Positions 31,825 to 44,171 of a stretch of DNA of 64,000 bases are shown here, one piece after another. Source of the stretch: Ceratodon purpureus (taxonomy: Eukaryota > Streptophyta > Bryopsida > Pseudoditrichales > Ditrichaceae); contig CM026426.1 of assembly GCA_014871385.1 (NCBI GenBank), positions 15,914,650 to 15,978,649 on the forward strand. Direction: 5' to 3'. Made by a program: the position numbers and the translations under genes. Position 1 is the stretch's first letter; each line of letters opens with the position of its first letter. The notes below the pieces were generated by a model, which worked only from the letters and a program-made list of their open reading frames with translations, searched no databases and was not told the origin of the DNA.

Positions 31825-34800
31825 ATGGAAGCTCAACCGCTATGTTCATTACGGGATAGGGGACGGCGCGATGGTCGAGACTCTAAGTTATTGTTCAGAG
31901 AGGAACTTCTAGCAGACAGGACAGGGTTGCTTAAAAGAATCTGCCCTTGCAATATATGCCTTGGCAAAAATCGTTCAATGAGGTACCGAGCCGTTGTGCG
32001 GAGGCATTTGACACTATACGGCCGTCATCCTTATCATCGCGGCTCCACTCAGGTATGAGTTCATACAAATCCTTCTTTATGTTGTTTTGTACATTTATTT
32101 AAGGTTACTGTAATTGTATCAATGCGGTGGAATACCCATTCTGTAGGGGTTCGATCCGGACGAATCTGATTTGGAATGGGATGAGGACATACGAGAGGAG
32201 TTTAGTGTTGGGAATTGTTAGAGAGGGGGAGCGGGAGCTTCATGTAGGGGCAAATATAGAGGGGCTTGTCCAGCACGCCTTCCATATCTACGATGGATTA
32301 GTGGGTAGGCTAGGCAATCTGCAGGATGGGAGAGATGACGAAGAGGCTTATGCTGGCGCAGAACAAATTGGTCGTGGGGTGCAGGGAGACGATCCAAGAG
32401 CTAGACAAGGATTACCACCGAGAGCTGTAGAGACAGAGGAAGGCATTGTGCCAGGTGTGGATCCCATGGTCGGAGTGGGTACTAGGGTACATGATAATTT
32501 GGGTGTACCTGACATGGTCAAAGAAGATATGCGTGACAATGATTTCCCTGCAATGGAGCACCTGCCGCTGACTTATCAGCAATTGTTGGAGGATAGCTCG
32601 AGAACACCTCTTTTTGCTGGGTCAAGACTCACACAACTTGGAGGTATGCTCCTGTTACTAAAGTGCCTCCGCACGCACGGGGCCTTAAATCTATTGGTGA
32701 ATAAGGTCTTCGGTATACTGAGCAAGAGTATGCTACTCACGGTTAATTCCCTACCGTCTAATGAGTATCATGCAAGTAAAGTTTTGAAGCAACTGGGGCT
32801 CGCTTACGAAACCATTCATTGCTGTCCAGGGCCCTGAACATGCATACTATTCCGGGGCATGGAGTACAAGGACTTAGCATCGTGTCCACAATGTGGTGCG
32901 GCACAGTATAAGCAAGTGGGGAAGTCTCAGGTTCCTATCAAGGTGTTGAGATTCTTCCCCCTCATTCCCAGATTGCAACGCATGTTTAGTACCCCACTGC
33001 AGGCCTCCTATATGTCATGGCATTCTCGACACAAGAGCGAGAACTGGATGATGCGGGGTGCGGTTGACTTGCACCAATAGAGATTTGTTAACTGGCGATG
33101 GCATGACGAATTTTCATTTGAGCCTCGTAACCTTAGACTTGGGTTAGCAACTGACGGGGTAAACATGTTCTCTGTGAAGTGTTCAGGCTTGGAGTACATG
33201 GCCGGTTTGATAATGAATTATAATGTGCCGCCTTGAATGACCACCAAGAAACATTTCATAATGTTGAGGTTGATTATTCGTGGAAAGCGCTCGGTGACAG
33301 AAGAGAATTTTGATGTGTACCTACAACCCTTGCTTGAAGAACTACAAATTCTGTGGCATACCGGTGTTCCTACTAATGACACGTCAAGGTTTTGTGGGAG
33401 TGCAAGATTCAATATGAAGGCAATTTTGTTATGGACTATTCATGACTTTCCTGCTTATGGTGTGGTTGCAAGATGTGTTACAAAGGGGTATCGAGGCTGT
33501 CCTGTTTGTGGGCCAAACATCGTTTCTAGGAGATCTCTTGCCCTACACAAGAATGTATACAATTAGCAACACCGTCGATACCTCCTCCATGGCCATGTCT
33601 AGCAATTTGGAAGGCTAGAATTCAATGGAGTAGCCGAGGAGCGAGCCCCCCACCTCGGATTACATCTGCAGAGGTGCTAATTTTTGGCCAACTTCGAGAG
33701 AGTTGGGTGCAGCTTGGGGCCACTCCGGCCTACTTTGAACCTACACGCTTATATGGCGTGAAGCGTGTTTCGGCCCTCTTTAATCTCCCTTATTGGAAGG
33801 TACACACTCTGGAACGGACTAGCTGTTCAACTATTGTTTTGATGTGCTTTGAATTGCTCTCCTTACTGATCGTCTTTCTACCCTTTTTTGTTTTTATTAT
33901 TCTGGATTTCAATTTTGTTCTCACTAATCGCACAGGTCCCCACATTCTTTTGTTTTCTCTTAAATTAACCACTCATTTCCTTTCCTCTCTAGTCGACTAT
34001 CTGCCTGTACTTATGTTCCAAATATATTTTGCAAATGAGTGCTCTATTCGGACTGTATTGTATTAATTATGTTTGGTTAATGGGCAGTGTTATGCTGTGA
34101 TCCTTGCAGCATGGTTTGATGCGCATTCAAATATTCTTGTCCACCTCCACTAATCTGAGATTTCTAAATCCATGTACCTTATATCAAATATCCTTGAGCA
34201 CTAAATTCTTCTAGGATTCTTTTTTTTAATTTGGTAGACGTCTTTAAAATCCTTGTTTCAGATGATTCATGTAACGGAGTTGGGTCTAGTATTAGTGAAC
34301 ACACTACATTCCTGAATTGTCCTTTTGCATTTGGTTATGTTAGGTTGTAGAATTTGGAGATCTCACTCTCCACCGGAATCTGTTACAATTTTATCTCTAT
34401 TTTTCATGGTCGCCTTTTTGCGTGTTGATTTTCGGCACTTTCATAGTAGAACGGAGAGTGTTCCATTGTACATGTGGAAGCATGTTCGATGTCTGCCTTC
34501 TCATATCAGTGTATTGTTGTCATCAATGTGACTGTTTTTCTTGTTCAATACCTAGGTAAATGATGTAGATCCATTGTGTGTTTAAGTTGGTTGCTAATTG
34601 TTCTTGGTTTTTTATGGTGTTAATTGTTTTTAATCCTCAACATTAGTGTGTCTTCTATTTTGAATGTCTCACAAATGACTGTCAGTTCTGTAGGCGCTCT
34701 CAAGAGCCTCACACCTAGAGGTCCATACATAATGTGATTGGTCGTTGCTCAAATTTTAGTTTAGGCTATTCCTTTTTTTTTCCCAATTCTTTTTAAACCC

Positions 34801-37679
34801 TTGATCGCATTACCTTCTTCTATTTGTCGTTTAACTCTATCTCTGCTGCAATATTCCAGTTCTTTTTATTGTTTTTTTTTTCCTTAAATTTTTTCTTTCA
34901 AGTTTATCCTATTTCACTCCTCTACACTTGCTTTCCTACTTCTGTCAATGACAATTCTAATCTGTTCGCCTTCACTCAATTCAATGTTTTTGGTTTTTTT
35001 TTTTTATCTTTTTTTATTATCTTTTTTTCTTTCCACACAATAACGTTAACTTCCACCATGATTGAAGTCCCTACACTGCTGATTAATTTCTCAGTTGCTA
35101 CGTTCCTTCTAACCTAATTACCTCAACGTATCGCTATCTTCGTTTTCTTTCAATCACCGCTTTAGAGTGGCCCTGTCGGCCTTTCTGGACCAAGCTTTCA
35201 ATTTCCACTAAGACTTCACCTATACCTCTTTGAGTTTACAATTGCTGTTGCCAAATTTTCTTCCATAGTTTTCCCTATCTCATTCCTCTACACTCACTTT
35301 CTTGTTTATCTCAATGGCAACTTTGATCAGTGTCACTGTCATTCAATTCCATTCTCCTTTTTTTGTTTTTTTTTTTTTTTTTTTCCCATGTAGTAACGTT
35401 AACTTCGATTATGACTGCAGTCCTCTTTTAATTTCAATTTCTCACTCGATAAGTTGCCTCGTCTCCAATATGACTTAAGTCTATCATCAATCCCGTTTCT
35501 TGCGTTTTTTTTTTTTTTTTTTTTTTTTTTTTCCATTTAACTCTGTAGATCACCATGGTCAGAGAAGTGAGTACTGTGGTGTCGATTTCCCTCCTATCTT
35601 TTTATACATCTTTGAGTTTACGGTTACTATGATTCCTTTGCGTACGTCCATGCTTAGAATCTTTCTGTTTGCTTTTTGGCAAGAGGAATTCGGAATATTT
35701 CGATTGTGTAATTTCAATTTTACTGCTTAGCCTTGATACCAAGCCAATCATATCATTAATATTGTTTGATTTTCCTTTGCTTTAACCAGGAACTCCCGAT
35801 CAGGAACACATTAGATGTCATGCATATCAAAAGAAATGTATCTGACAATCTTCTCAAACACCTGTTTGGAGAAAAAGATACTACAGCATGCCAAAGAGAC
35901 ATGAAACAGACGGGGAGTATGCCCAACCTTAACATGGTTCAAGATGGATCAGGTAATTACATAAAGCCTAGAGCCCCCTACGTGTTCACTGAAGCTGAGA
36001 AATCCAGCTTCTTATCCCTCATGACATCGACGCGGGTTCCGACCGGATATAGGAGCACCATGATCAAGCACATAGGAGAGAGTCGGTTACAAGGCTTAAA
36101 AAGCCATGATTACCACGTGCTGTTGCACCAAGTCCTTCCGGCAACGATCAAGAATATTCTAACCTGTGGAGTTCGCGAAACCATAGTTCGACTAGGCAAC
36201 CTATTCCAACGTATTTGCGCAAAAGTCATTAGAGTATCAAAAATCAAGAGCTTGCGAACAAGTGCAGCCAAAGTACACTGTCCCTTGGAGATTAATTTCC
36301 CGCATGGTTTCTTTGAAATAATGACATACTTGGTTGTTCATCTCGTAGATGAACTAGAGATATGCGGTCCAATTCATGCACGCTGGTGCTACTCTGTAGA
36401 GCGATACTTGGGAGTACTCACTGAGTGTGTTCGAGATAGATCCAAACCCAAAGCAGGGATAGCATCAGGTTATATGGTTGATGAAAGCTTAGGCTTTTGT
36501 ACCGAATATTTCCAGTTGCACGACCACACGAAGAGTAGGCTATGGGATGCGGAGGAGGAGCTCAAGGATGTCGGAGAATGCTTGTTGGAGAAACCAAAAC
36601 CGAAGCTGCTCATTGACAGGGAAATGGATTTCATACATGACTATGTCATCAAGCATTCTATACACACCGAGGAGCTGTTAAGGTGAGTTGTCCATTCAGT
36701 ACCTAGTTCACCTCCTTGTCTCTTGGTCTGGATAACAAGTTTATTTCCATTGTCTTACCAGCTTCCATTTCTGTTATTCTGAGAGACGATCACTCTCCTT
36801 ATGTAATCTCATGTTGAACAATTGTTCGCTGTGAGTGGAGCGAGCAGCGGAGACAGTACAAATTGAGGCGGGAGCAGTTTGCTAGACGTCCTTGCGGAGG
36901 CGTTATAATCTACCCAAACGACGTGGCCCTTCCATTCTAGAAATTCAGTCCCTGGTTGAATGCACATGTTTGTATGCTCAAAGAGGAGGGTTTTCTCGTC
37001 TCTTATGAGTTCGACTCACTGCGTTGCCCCCCTTCCCAACATGCATTTTCATTTTATGCTATGTGGGCATACGGATGCCACTACTCTTACACCAACGAGG
37101 GAACTCAATCTTCAGCCGTATTTGATTGCGGGATTGCGGCTATTCCTCCCTCACCGACATGTACACAGATTGACGTTGGCATCCTCCGAGATATAATCAT
37201 GGTATAAGATGCGTGGTCATGGAAGCGTCTTGGGTAAAGGCCATCGATCAAGGGAGAAGAGTCGTGAAGAAGGATCCTCTTGGATTCTGAATAGTAAATT
37301 ACGCGTCAAAGGAGGCACGGGAGAAGGATAATCCTTATGTATACCCGGCCAAAGTTCTCAGGTTTTTTTCCTTCCGGACAGTGTTGATCCGAGCTAAAAA
37401 GTTGTGCTCAGACATGATCCGCGATCACGGCATATAGAGGGTGACCGCGACGTCCATGTGTTTGGTGCAACCAGGGATTGTTAGACCCACACTGAGCACC
37501 ATGTCCGAGGCTAACGTTACTTCTGCATCTACCTCATCTAAGACTGAACACGTTACCCTGAGGTGGTTCCTGCTGATCACTTTAGAACAGTGGTACATGC
37601 GGAAGAGTCTCCCAATGATGACACTCACCTGGATGATGTCGAGTTTGAGGACGAAGTGGAATTAGCTTACGTAGAGTAA
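31825..37679 (+). pseudogene. CACTA transposase (tnp2 / TnpD), broken
   Basis: The DNA-cutting transposase of the CACTA element. Exon 31825-32052 encodes the N-terminal CPCNICLGKN finger region (donor GTATGA). Coding then runs from about 32147 to 33799 with the tnp2 landmarks SCPQCG (after ILFRGMEYKDL), PRNLRLGLATDGVNMF, NFDVYLQPLLEEL and LLWTIHDFPAYG, ending LFNLPYWK at a GTACAC donor. A 1,990-bp intron (33800-35789) leads to exon 35790-36682: NTLDVMHIKRNVSDN, then a DUF4218 region (CPLEINFPHGFFEIM, VERYLGVL). Decayed exons to 37679 hold a DUF4216-like piece (QVFFLPDSVDPS) and an acidic tail. Breaks include TGA near 32835, TAG at 33078-33080, TGA for an expected Trp near 33234, and a frameshift in a C6 run near 33640. 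Confidence 0.85.
34830..35740. repeat. Degenerate ~375-bp tandem repeat in tnp2 intron
   Basis: T-rich units recur with shared phrases: CCTCTACACT near 34920 and 35288, GTAACGTTAACTTC near 35041 and 35393, and CTTTGAGTTTAC near 35228 and 35609. Spacing is about 350-380 bp. It has expanded the intron without touching exons. Poly-T runs lie near 35360 and 35505. Confidence 0.6.
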
Positions 37680-38726
37680 GGAGCGTTTGTTTGGCTTCTT
37701 GCCTCAATGGAATTCTTCTACATTCACTGGTATGTCCATACCATTCTCTATATCCGAATAAACAACGACTGTACTTGATGAACTAGCCTACTTAATGTGG
37801 ACTGTACCATAGTCTCTCGCAGCTGTTTGTTTATCCCCTATTTGATTTTGACTTTGTTTATTTCCTCCTATATTTTGCTTAACATATTCAGACTCCAGCT
37901 GATTCTAATCGCTTATGATGCCTATTTTATGTATTTTTTTTTTTCTTCATCTCCCAGGTGTTTAAAATTACCGTAGAGCATCTGAATCCTGGATCATCTT
38001 ATCTCTAAAGCTCACAATTCAGTGTCCATTTTTCAATCATGTACTTACATGTCTTATTTTATTTTTTGATTCCTCCTTTTTCTACTTTTGAATTTGAGCC
38101 AAATCATCTATGTACATGTGAGCACATTGTCCTTTGATCAGCATTAATCATGTGTCGCTCTTCTTATTCCATGTTTTTTCTCGTTTTTTTTTCGACCTTC
38201 CTTCTTTTTTTTTTGATTAATTTGGAATTGTCCTAATTGTTGTATTACATTTTATTTCACAAAATAGATCTTCGGGTGTTTTGAGATGCCTTTGTCCCCT
38301 TTTCGTTGTATGCAAGTTATGATTTGTTGTTCCGTTTATGTTTCTCTTTATTTCATACATCTGGCTGTTTCAGTTTATCGTCGTAGTACTGAATCGTGAG
38401 TTCTTTCCATGCCCAATGCAGACATGCGGGTGAGAAATTTTCGGCACTGCGCTTGAAAGAGGAACCGCCCGACTCTTTGTGAGGCAGTAGCAAGAACTAT
38501 AAAAGCTCCCGCTTTGTCACATTTTTAGTGACTGTAATAGTATGCTTTCTAATCTGCATTACATATCGAGTTCTCATTTTGTCCATGATCCATGCAATCA
38601 GTTTTAATGTACTCCAGATTGCGTATTAATTTGAAATTAAATTTGGATGGACACATGTTTCAACTCTAAGTCAGATGGTCACTTCTAACTCTTATAGGCT
38701 CCTAAAATTCACTTTGATAAGACCGT
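37680..38726. other. 3' flank of tnp2, no gene seen
   Basis: T-rich non-coding DNA. Frames are short, and I see no motif or repeat worth naming. Confidence 0.35.
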
Positions 38727-39470
38727 CTAGGGGGGGAGGCACAATAAAGTGGACCACCAAGTGCAATATGTGATTATTAGGAAGTGAATATGAAGTGTGC
38801 TGTTTTTAATAGCTCAAAGCTGATTTTGAGCATTTTGGTGTAGTTTTTGAGCATTTTTGTCACTTTTTACGGTTTCATAAAGTATCCTATAGGCATCTCT
38901 ATAAAAAAAACATCTTCAATTGAAACGTAATTTGACCCCTACTTCTAAATCATGAAAATGAACTTTTCCAAAGTCTTAATTTCTTCATTTGGGCCCTCTA
39001 TTGTCTTTAGAGGATGTTTTTTCCAATTTAAAAAACAATGTTCGGTGAAAAAAACCTAACAAAAAGTTTCACCAAAAACAATGTTTTAAAAACGTCTTGG
39101 GGACACTTTTTGCCGATCTAGGATTCCAAACACGACCACCTGGATCATTTCTATAAGTCTAATGTACAAAAGAAGGGCCCCGCAAAGTCAAAAGTGATTT
39201 CTGTCAAAACTACAATGTAATATGGTCACTTTTTCAAATGACTGCATTCACTTTGTTCAACTTTGTGGTGTTCATAGAGGTGTCACAACTCAACAACTAC
39301 GAACGCAAATTTCGGAAGTTGTAGTACATCAAGTCTACTTTCCGTATTCCAAACTTAATTTCCCATCAAGAAGTTTTAGATGCCGCTTTCTAGCGTGTTT
39401 ACACAACGGGCTGAAATTGGCAATGAGCTAAGCACTTTTGTGGTCCACTTTATTGTACTTCCCCCTCTAG
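38727..39470. mobile_element. ~744-bp non-autonomous TIR element
   Basis: The ends are about 38-bp imperfect inverted repeats sharing ACAATAAAGTGGACCAC, next to G-rich tips (CTAGGGGGGG on the left, CCCCCTCTAG on the right). GTCTAG occurs at both outer edges and may be part of a target duplication. The interior is AT-rich and non-coding. It is nested in the CACTA element. Confidence 0.7.
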
Positions 39471-40008
39471 GTCTAGTGGTCTTCAATTTCATTGCTGCAG
39501 AACATAGTGTTAGATGTGACTACTTAGATCCTAGCTTCACTTCATCATTGCGTTTGAAATCTTTTTATCGGATCTGATTATATTACAAGCTGTGGTAATC
39601 ATGCCAACTCAGACCACTGTGAAGGAAATTGGCGGCCCTTACTATCCATGTCATCACCTTCAGGGCTCCCACTTGGCAAACAGAGTACCCATTTAGAGGC
39701 ATTCCACTTCATCTTCTTCCCTAATTGCTTTGTCTTTGTGTCCTCTTGTACCATTCCACACACGTTCTGGACGTGCTGTCTAAATTGTATTGTTCCCTTC
39801 TTGGTTGACCAAAACGACGCGTGAGAACTATCAGCCGTTGTCATCGTCTTGTTCCCTCTTGGTACGTACTTTAGTGATACCGTCCATGCTTAGAATTCTT
39901 ACGTTCTGTCATTCGTTGTAGCAGAGTTCTACTGATATTGAAATTCCGTTGTTTTCAAATGATCCCCTTGAATGCATCATTAACTATGAATTAGCTTGTT
40001 GACAGATA
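39471..40008. other. No gene seen
   Basis: A non-coding stretch between the TIR element and the next CACTA gene. Only short frames. Confidence 0.3.
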
Positions 40009-41308
40009 ATGCTGAATTGTCCTATGGATTCCTTTCAGACCGCCGAGCTTGTTATGGAAGCTCCCGATATGTGCTCAACAACTTGGTTTGCCACGTACAT
40101 GGCAATGAACAATCGGGAGCTCGTTCCGACTGTCTCACCTCCGGAGGAACTGCCATCGCGTGCCAATGTTCTCGAATTCTACGTGCCAAAACAAAGACCT
40201 AGATTTGTGTTCAACTCTCACGGAAGCAGCGAGTACGACGTCTATGTGCATGAGCTGTTTCAGCGAGTTTTGCAGGTTCCTTGGCATCCAAACTCACTTA
40301 TTCCAGTGCACTTTGCGAGAGGATTGATGACAAAGGCCGCCAAGAAGGAAATAGACTGGGCTCATTTCGGTTTCAAACAGACCCACCCTCATCAATCCGA
40401 GTCAAAGCTCCCTTGAATTCTCCCAGAGTATGCCGTGCTGAGGGATCCTTTGCCTCCGCTGATCAAAGTTCGGCCTTCCGTGAGTGTACATGTATCCATT
40501 TTTTCACTAAATCAATATTTGTTCTTCTATTTATTTGCACTCGACATTGCATTGTATACTAAGTTTAATTTCTTGGTTTATGAAGTGGGCTGTGACTGTC
40601 CTAGTGCATTGCAGTCTTTCCAATAATCGTGGTTTCTTCAATGGGTTCAGGAATTTTATCAAAAAGGTGTACAGTCCGTAGTTGGACCTACCAAAGCCGG
40701 ACGTTGGAGAGACCTTTAACGCACGCCACTCCTTCTCAGGCACGCATGTTGACGGAGCCTTTCTCATGAACATTTTCTATGATGCCCTGTATGGAGTACC
40801 AGACATTCGGAGAGGGATCAGAAAGCATGTGGACGCGGAATTCAAAATCCTACGAGCACCTCGTCATAGTGCATACACCCCGGTGTGCAACACCCTGCTC
40901 CGTCTGGAGAATGAGAAATCAAGCATGAGGTATCTCGAAGAGAAGCTCGAAGAGAAGCGCAGGAATCTAAGCAGGGCCGTGGAGGACCAGAAACGAGCCA
41001 AGGAGAAAACAGTCCATGATTCTACTTTGGACGGGTCCACTGTCAAAATAGAGATCACAAAGTCAGCGATAACCACTGCCCCCCTCAATTCCGAGTTGTC
41101 AGTTAAAAACTTTGGCCACAACGTGAAGATTGCCGTAGACAGTCTTTGCACTATGGATTATAAAGCAAAAAAACAAGCATCACTTGTAGCGTAGGGCGAG
41201 AGGGAAGTGGCTATTGCCGAGGAGAAGCACCGCATTATATGTGAGCAGATCGACACAAAGTACTGCCACCTTCAGGCGATCGAACATCTTCAAACAGAGT
41301 TTAAGTAG
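40009..41308 (+). pseudogene. Unknown third gene of the CACTA element
   Basis: Part one (40009-40479) reads PMDSFQTAELVMEAPDM, then YVPKQRPRFVFNSHGSSEYDV and EIDWAHFGF. It has one TGA at 40414-40416, after which the frame continues (ILPEYAVLRDPLPPLI) to a GTGAGT donor. Part two, about 40651-41308, reads LDLPKPDVGETFNARHSF after TAG at 40679-40681. It ends in a strong coiled coil near 40920-41010 (YLEEKLEEKRRNLSRAVED) and a charged tail interrupted by a stop at 41192. The proposed splice phase between the parts does not fit simply, so a frameshift or another exon is likely. I know no family for it. Confidence 0.5.
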
Positions 41309-42074
41309 AGTTTCAGTCTGTGATTAGAGAGTAAAGAGATGATGCTCGCATTTTGTATGCTCTTAGTGACTAGATATCTGTAATTGCTAGACGGTGCTGT
41401 TTATATATCCTTCAGACACCATTTCCATATGTGTAGACGTTATAAAAGCAATTCAGAACCAGAATATAGTTGTTTGATTTTGCATTCCATTTGCTTGCCC
41501 GCAAATCATCTCCTTTATGCACATGCATGAAAATCAAAGGCCCAACCGGCAATCACTGTACCACTTTTCCTGCCACGGTGATACCCTAAAACCATCCCAA
41601 TCAAAATGAATATCGTCACGAAGTGCCGGTCAGAACGATTCATTTGTTGGGTGATACCCGGGCTGATATACGGGGCGCCCTAATATGTAACGGTTCCTTG
41701 AGGGGGGGGGGGCGAGTAACTCTCTACCGTTTTCCCTCATGCCTTTTCATTGATGAATAAATGCGTGGATGCCTTCGAGTCATCCATAAAATACACAGAG
41801 GAAGCTGTCCATTAACTTCAGAGTTACCGCCGGTCCCACACGAAGAGTGTGAGCAGTGTTCGCAAGGATCTCCTACTTTTGGAACAATTTCTCATTGGAC
41901 GTTGCTCTGTCATGCCTCCAATATTTGACGTAACCGTCGACCTCAGAGAAACCAAAGAACATTATACTAAAAAAATTCAATGACCAATGAGATGAGTCAC
42001 AGGAAATAGACATTGCACCAAATCGTTTTTTCAGTGTAATCGTTTAGTGTAGTTGTACACTCTCTCTACTAGTG
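41309..42074. other. Right subterminal part of the CACTA element
   Basis: Non-coding. It holds a GATACCCGGGCTGATATACGGG-type block near 41652 related to the left subterminal cluster, a 10-bp G run near 41701, and the right TIR. Confidence 0.45.
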
Positions 42075-42167
42075 ATTGGAGAAGGATTTTATAGGGACAG
42101 ATTTGCATTCACTTTGAGGAGTTCTTTTATGTTTTGCGTCAACAAAGATTTGATAGCGCTTGTGTTC
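42075..42167 (+). pseudogene. LINE reverse-transcriptase fragment, 3' piece
   Basis: Starts with the CACTA target duplication ATT, then IGEGFYRD and VNKDLIALVF, the motif order expected directly after the fragment ending at 23973. It is cut at the start of an AACCCCTAAA repeat. Confidence 0.6.
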
Positions 42168-42620
42168 AACCCCTAAAGGCTATTGGTGTTTTTAGAGCCA
42201 AAAGTGCAAAAACAGACCCGTAGTGACAACAACTTACTGATTTATGAAATTAGACTAAAATGGAATATAAAACCATAGAATCTTGTACCTACCTTCTCCC
42301 AAAGATGTAAACCAAATTTGAAATCATTGCACCGTACAGATTGCGAGATCATAAGGTTTGAATCCATTGTAAAAGTTTTTTACGCTACTATCCCAATAGT
42401 ATACTTAAGTTTTGATGCACAAAAACTACACATTGCAAACAAAGTTGATTTGTAGAGGGTCATCAATTCTTGTAACTGTGGAAATTAGGTCTACGCTAAA
42501 AATATTTGAGCCCCATACGTGCTTAAAAGTAGTAAACAACCCTTGGTTTTGTGAAAAGGGGTGTGATGAAAATGCCTTGCATTCTCCGAATTTAAAACTA
42601 GCAAAAGGGTAATCAAAACA
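42168..42620 (+). repeat. AACCCCTAAA-family repeat, divergent copy
   Basis: Begins AACCCCTAAAGGC and keeps, more diverged, internal phrases of the family (ACCATAGAATCTTGTACCTA, GCGAGATCATAAGGTT). The right limit is unclear; another family end (TTTTAGGGGTTAAAG) lies near 46915-46926. Confidence 0.5.
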
Positions 42621-42824
42621 TGTCAAATTCAAAATCCAAATGGTAGACATGTTTATGTCAATGTGAGAAAGTATAACAAAAAAAATTCAATGCAATTGGA
42701 ATAAAAATCAAATTTTAAGAATTTTTTGAAGTGTAAATGGTATATTTCCCTTTAATTTTGTAGAGTAGTTGTGACAATAGGGGGTCCTCTGCATGGACCC
42801 TTTGCCACATCATAGATATTGGAT

Positions 42825-43040
42825 GAAATTTATTAAGTTTGGATGAAAAATTAAGATTGGATGTTATATTTATGTGGATAAAAAAAATATTTTGGATGCA
42901 AATTGAGTCATGGATGATAATTGTCATTTGCATGAATTGTTTTTAGGAATGAAGACAACTCTTTAGATGGAAAGGACTAGTTAGATGAAAAATGTCTATT
43001 GAATGAAAATTTCATCAATATATATGGATGAAAAAATATT
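42825..43040. repeat. Degenerate GGATGAAA tandem repeat
   Basis: About a dozen imperfect copies of a 16-20-bp unit around TTGGATGAAAAAT, with variants such as TGGATGATA and TTAGATGGA. It looks like an old minisatellite. Confidence 0.5.
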
Positions 43041-44171
43041 GGGCCCATTGTTTTGCAAGTGCCAATTCTTTGAAATTTAGTCTTGTCACTTTGTACCCTT
43101 GTGAACGACGAGTAACTTGGGCAGAAAATGGGAGATTTTGATTGGTTATTGGCAGTTTGTATTTAGAGCAAATTTTATAAAATCTATAATTTTTGCATTG
43201 TAACTCAAAATGCTTCAAAATTTTGGGCCATTGAAAAGCTACCGGTGAAAGCTATGTAAAGAAAAAATTCACAAAATATTTAGACATTAGGATCTTAGAA
43301 TAGCATGCCTAGAAGTGCTACAACCACAATGTACTCTCAAGATCCTTTAGCGTGTTATATAATATGTGAAGTGTGGTTATTTCTCTAGTCAAAGACCTAT
43401 CGTGTATCTCAAATTATTGCAAAAATCTTAAAAAGAGGGCTCCAATTTGTATAGCTTGATATAAAAAGCATGTAACAAATAATTTTTATACCTAGTCAAT
43501 CTATTTTGAAAATATAGAATAATCCTTAAAGTCGCTCTGAATTTTTATAAGATAACATTAATTTTTCTTTATTCTATTATTACTTTAATTCCAAATAATT
43601 GAATATTTCTTGGTGGTTTCACTATATTTAGTGTGTATAAGCAAGGTGATTTTTAAAGTCACTGAAAACTGCTTTTGGCATCATTTCATCTTCAAAAACC
43701 ATTTTTTCTTGAGATTGAAGACCATCCAGCTCTTATTTACTGAATCTAGAGATACCACCAAATTTCTCTATGGTTTTTTAATAATTATGAGTGAGCAAAT
43801 AATACTATATCAAAAGCCATGGTATCTAAGTCAAATATTAAATGCCTTTACAAATAACTGTAATATTATGGTGCAAAATAAATACCATGGACAAATTACT
43901 TTACACAACCAATGGTCCCTATTTAAGATGGGTATAAAAAATCCAAATGATAATGTATCAATGTAAATTTTATTTAAAGTAATGGAATAGGTCAAAATTC
44001 TAACGCTACATTTGGGATACTTTTTTGGACAACCAATCAGAACCTTGTATTTGCTTAAAGGAACCAATCTTTTAAGAACATATTCCAAATATTTGTTTTA
44101 AAATACTGAAAATGAACACTTTTTAGTCATGTGGATTGATTATTTCCTTACACTTTGTAAAATCAGTAAGT
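43041..44171. other. AT-rich non-coding
   Basis: No gene or structured repeat recognised. Confidence 0.35.

Larger units (their letters stand above)
23974..42074. mobile_element. 18.1-kb CACTA (En/Spm-type) element
   Basis: The ends align: CACCAGTGAAAATGCAGCG followed by CAACTACACT on the left, and the complement of CACTAGTAGAGAGAGTGTA followed by CAACTACACT on the right. Both are followed by a TACACT-AAAAA stretch. A 3-bp target duplication, ATT, occupies 23971-23973 and 42075-42077, the length typical of CACTA elements. The left terminal base triplet is CACCA, a one-base departure from CACTA. Inside are a tnp2 transposase on the plus strand, a TnpA-like gene on the minus strand, a further plus-strand gene, TACCCG-rich subterminal repeats, and several nested elements. 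Removal of the element reconnects a LINE reverse-transcriptase frame. The element's own genes carry several stops and frameshifts, so it is probably inactive. Confidence 0.85.
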
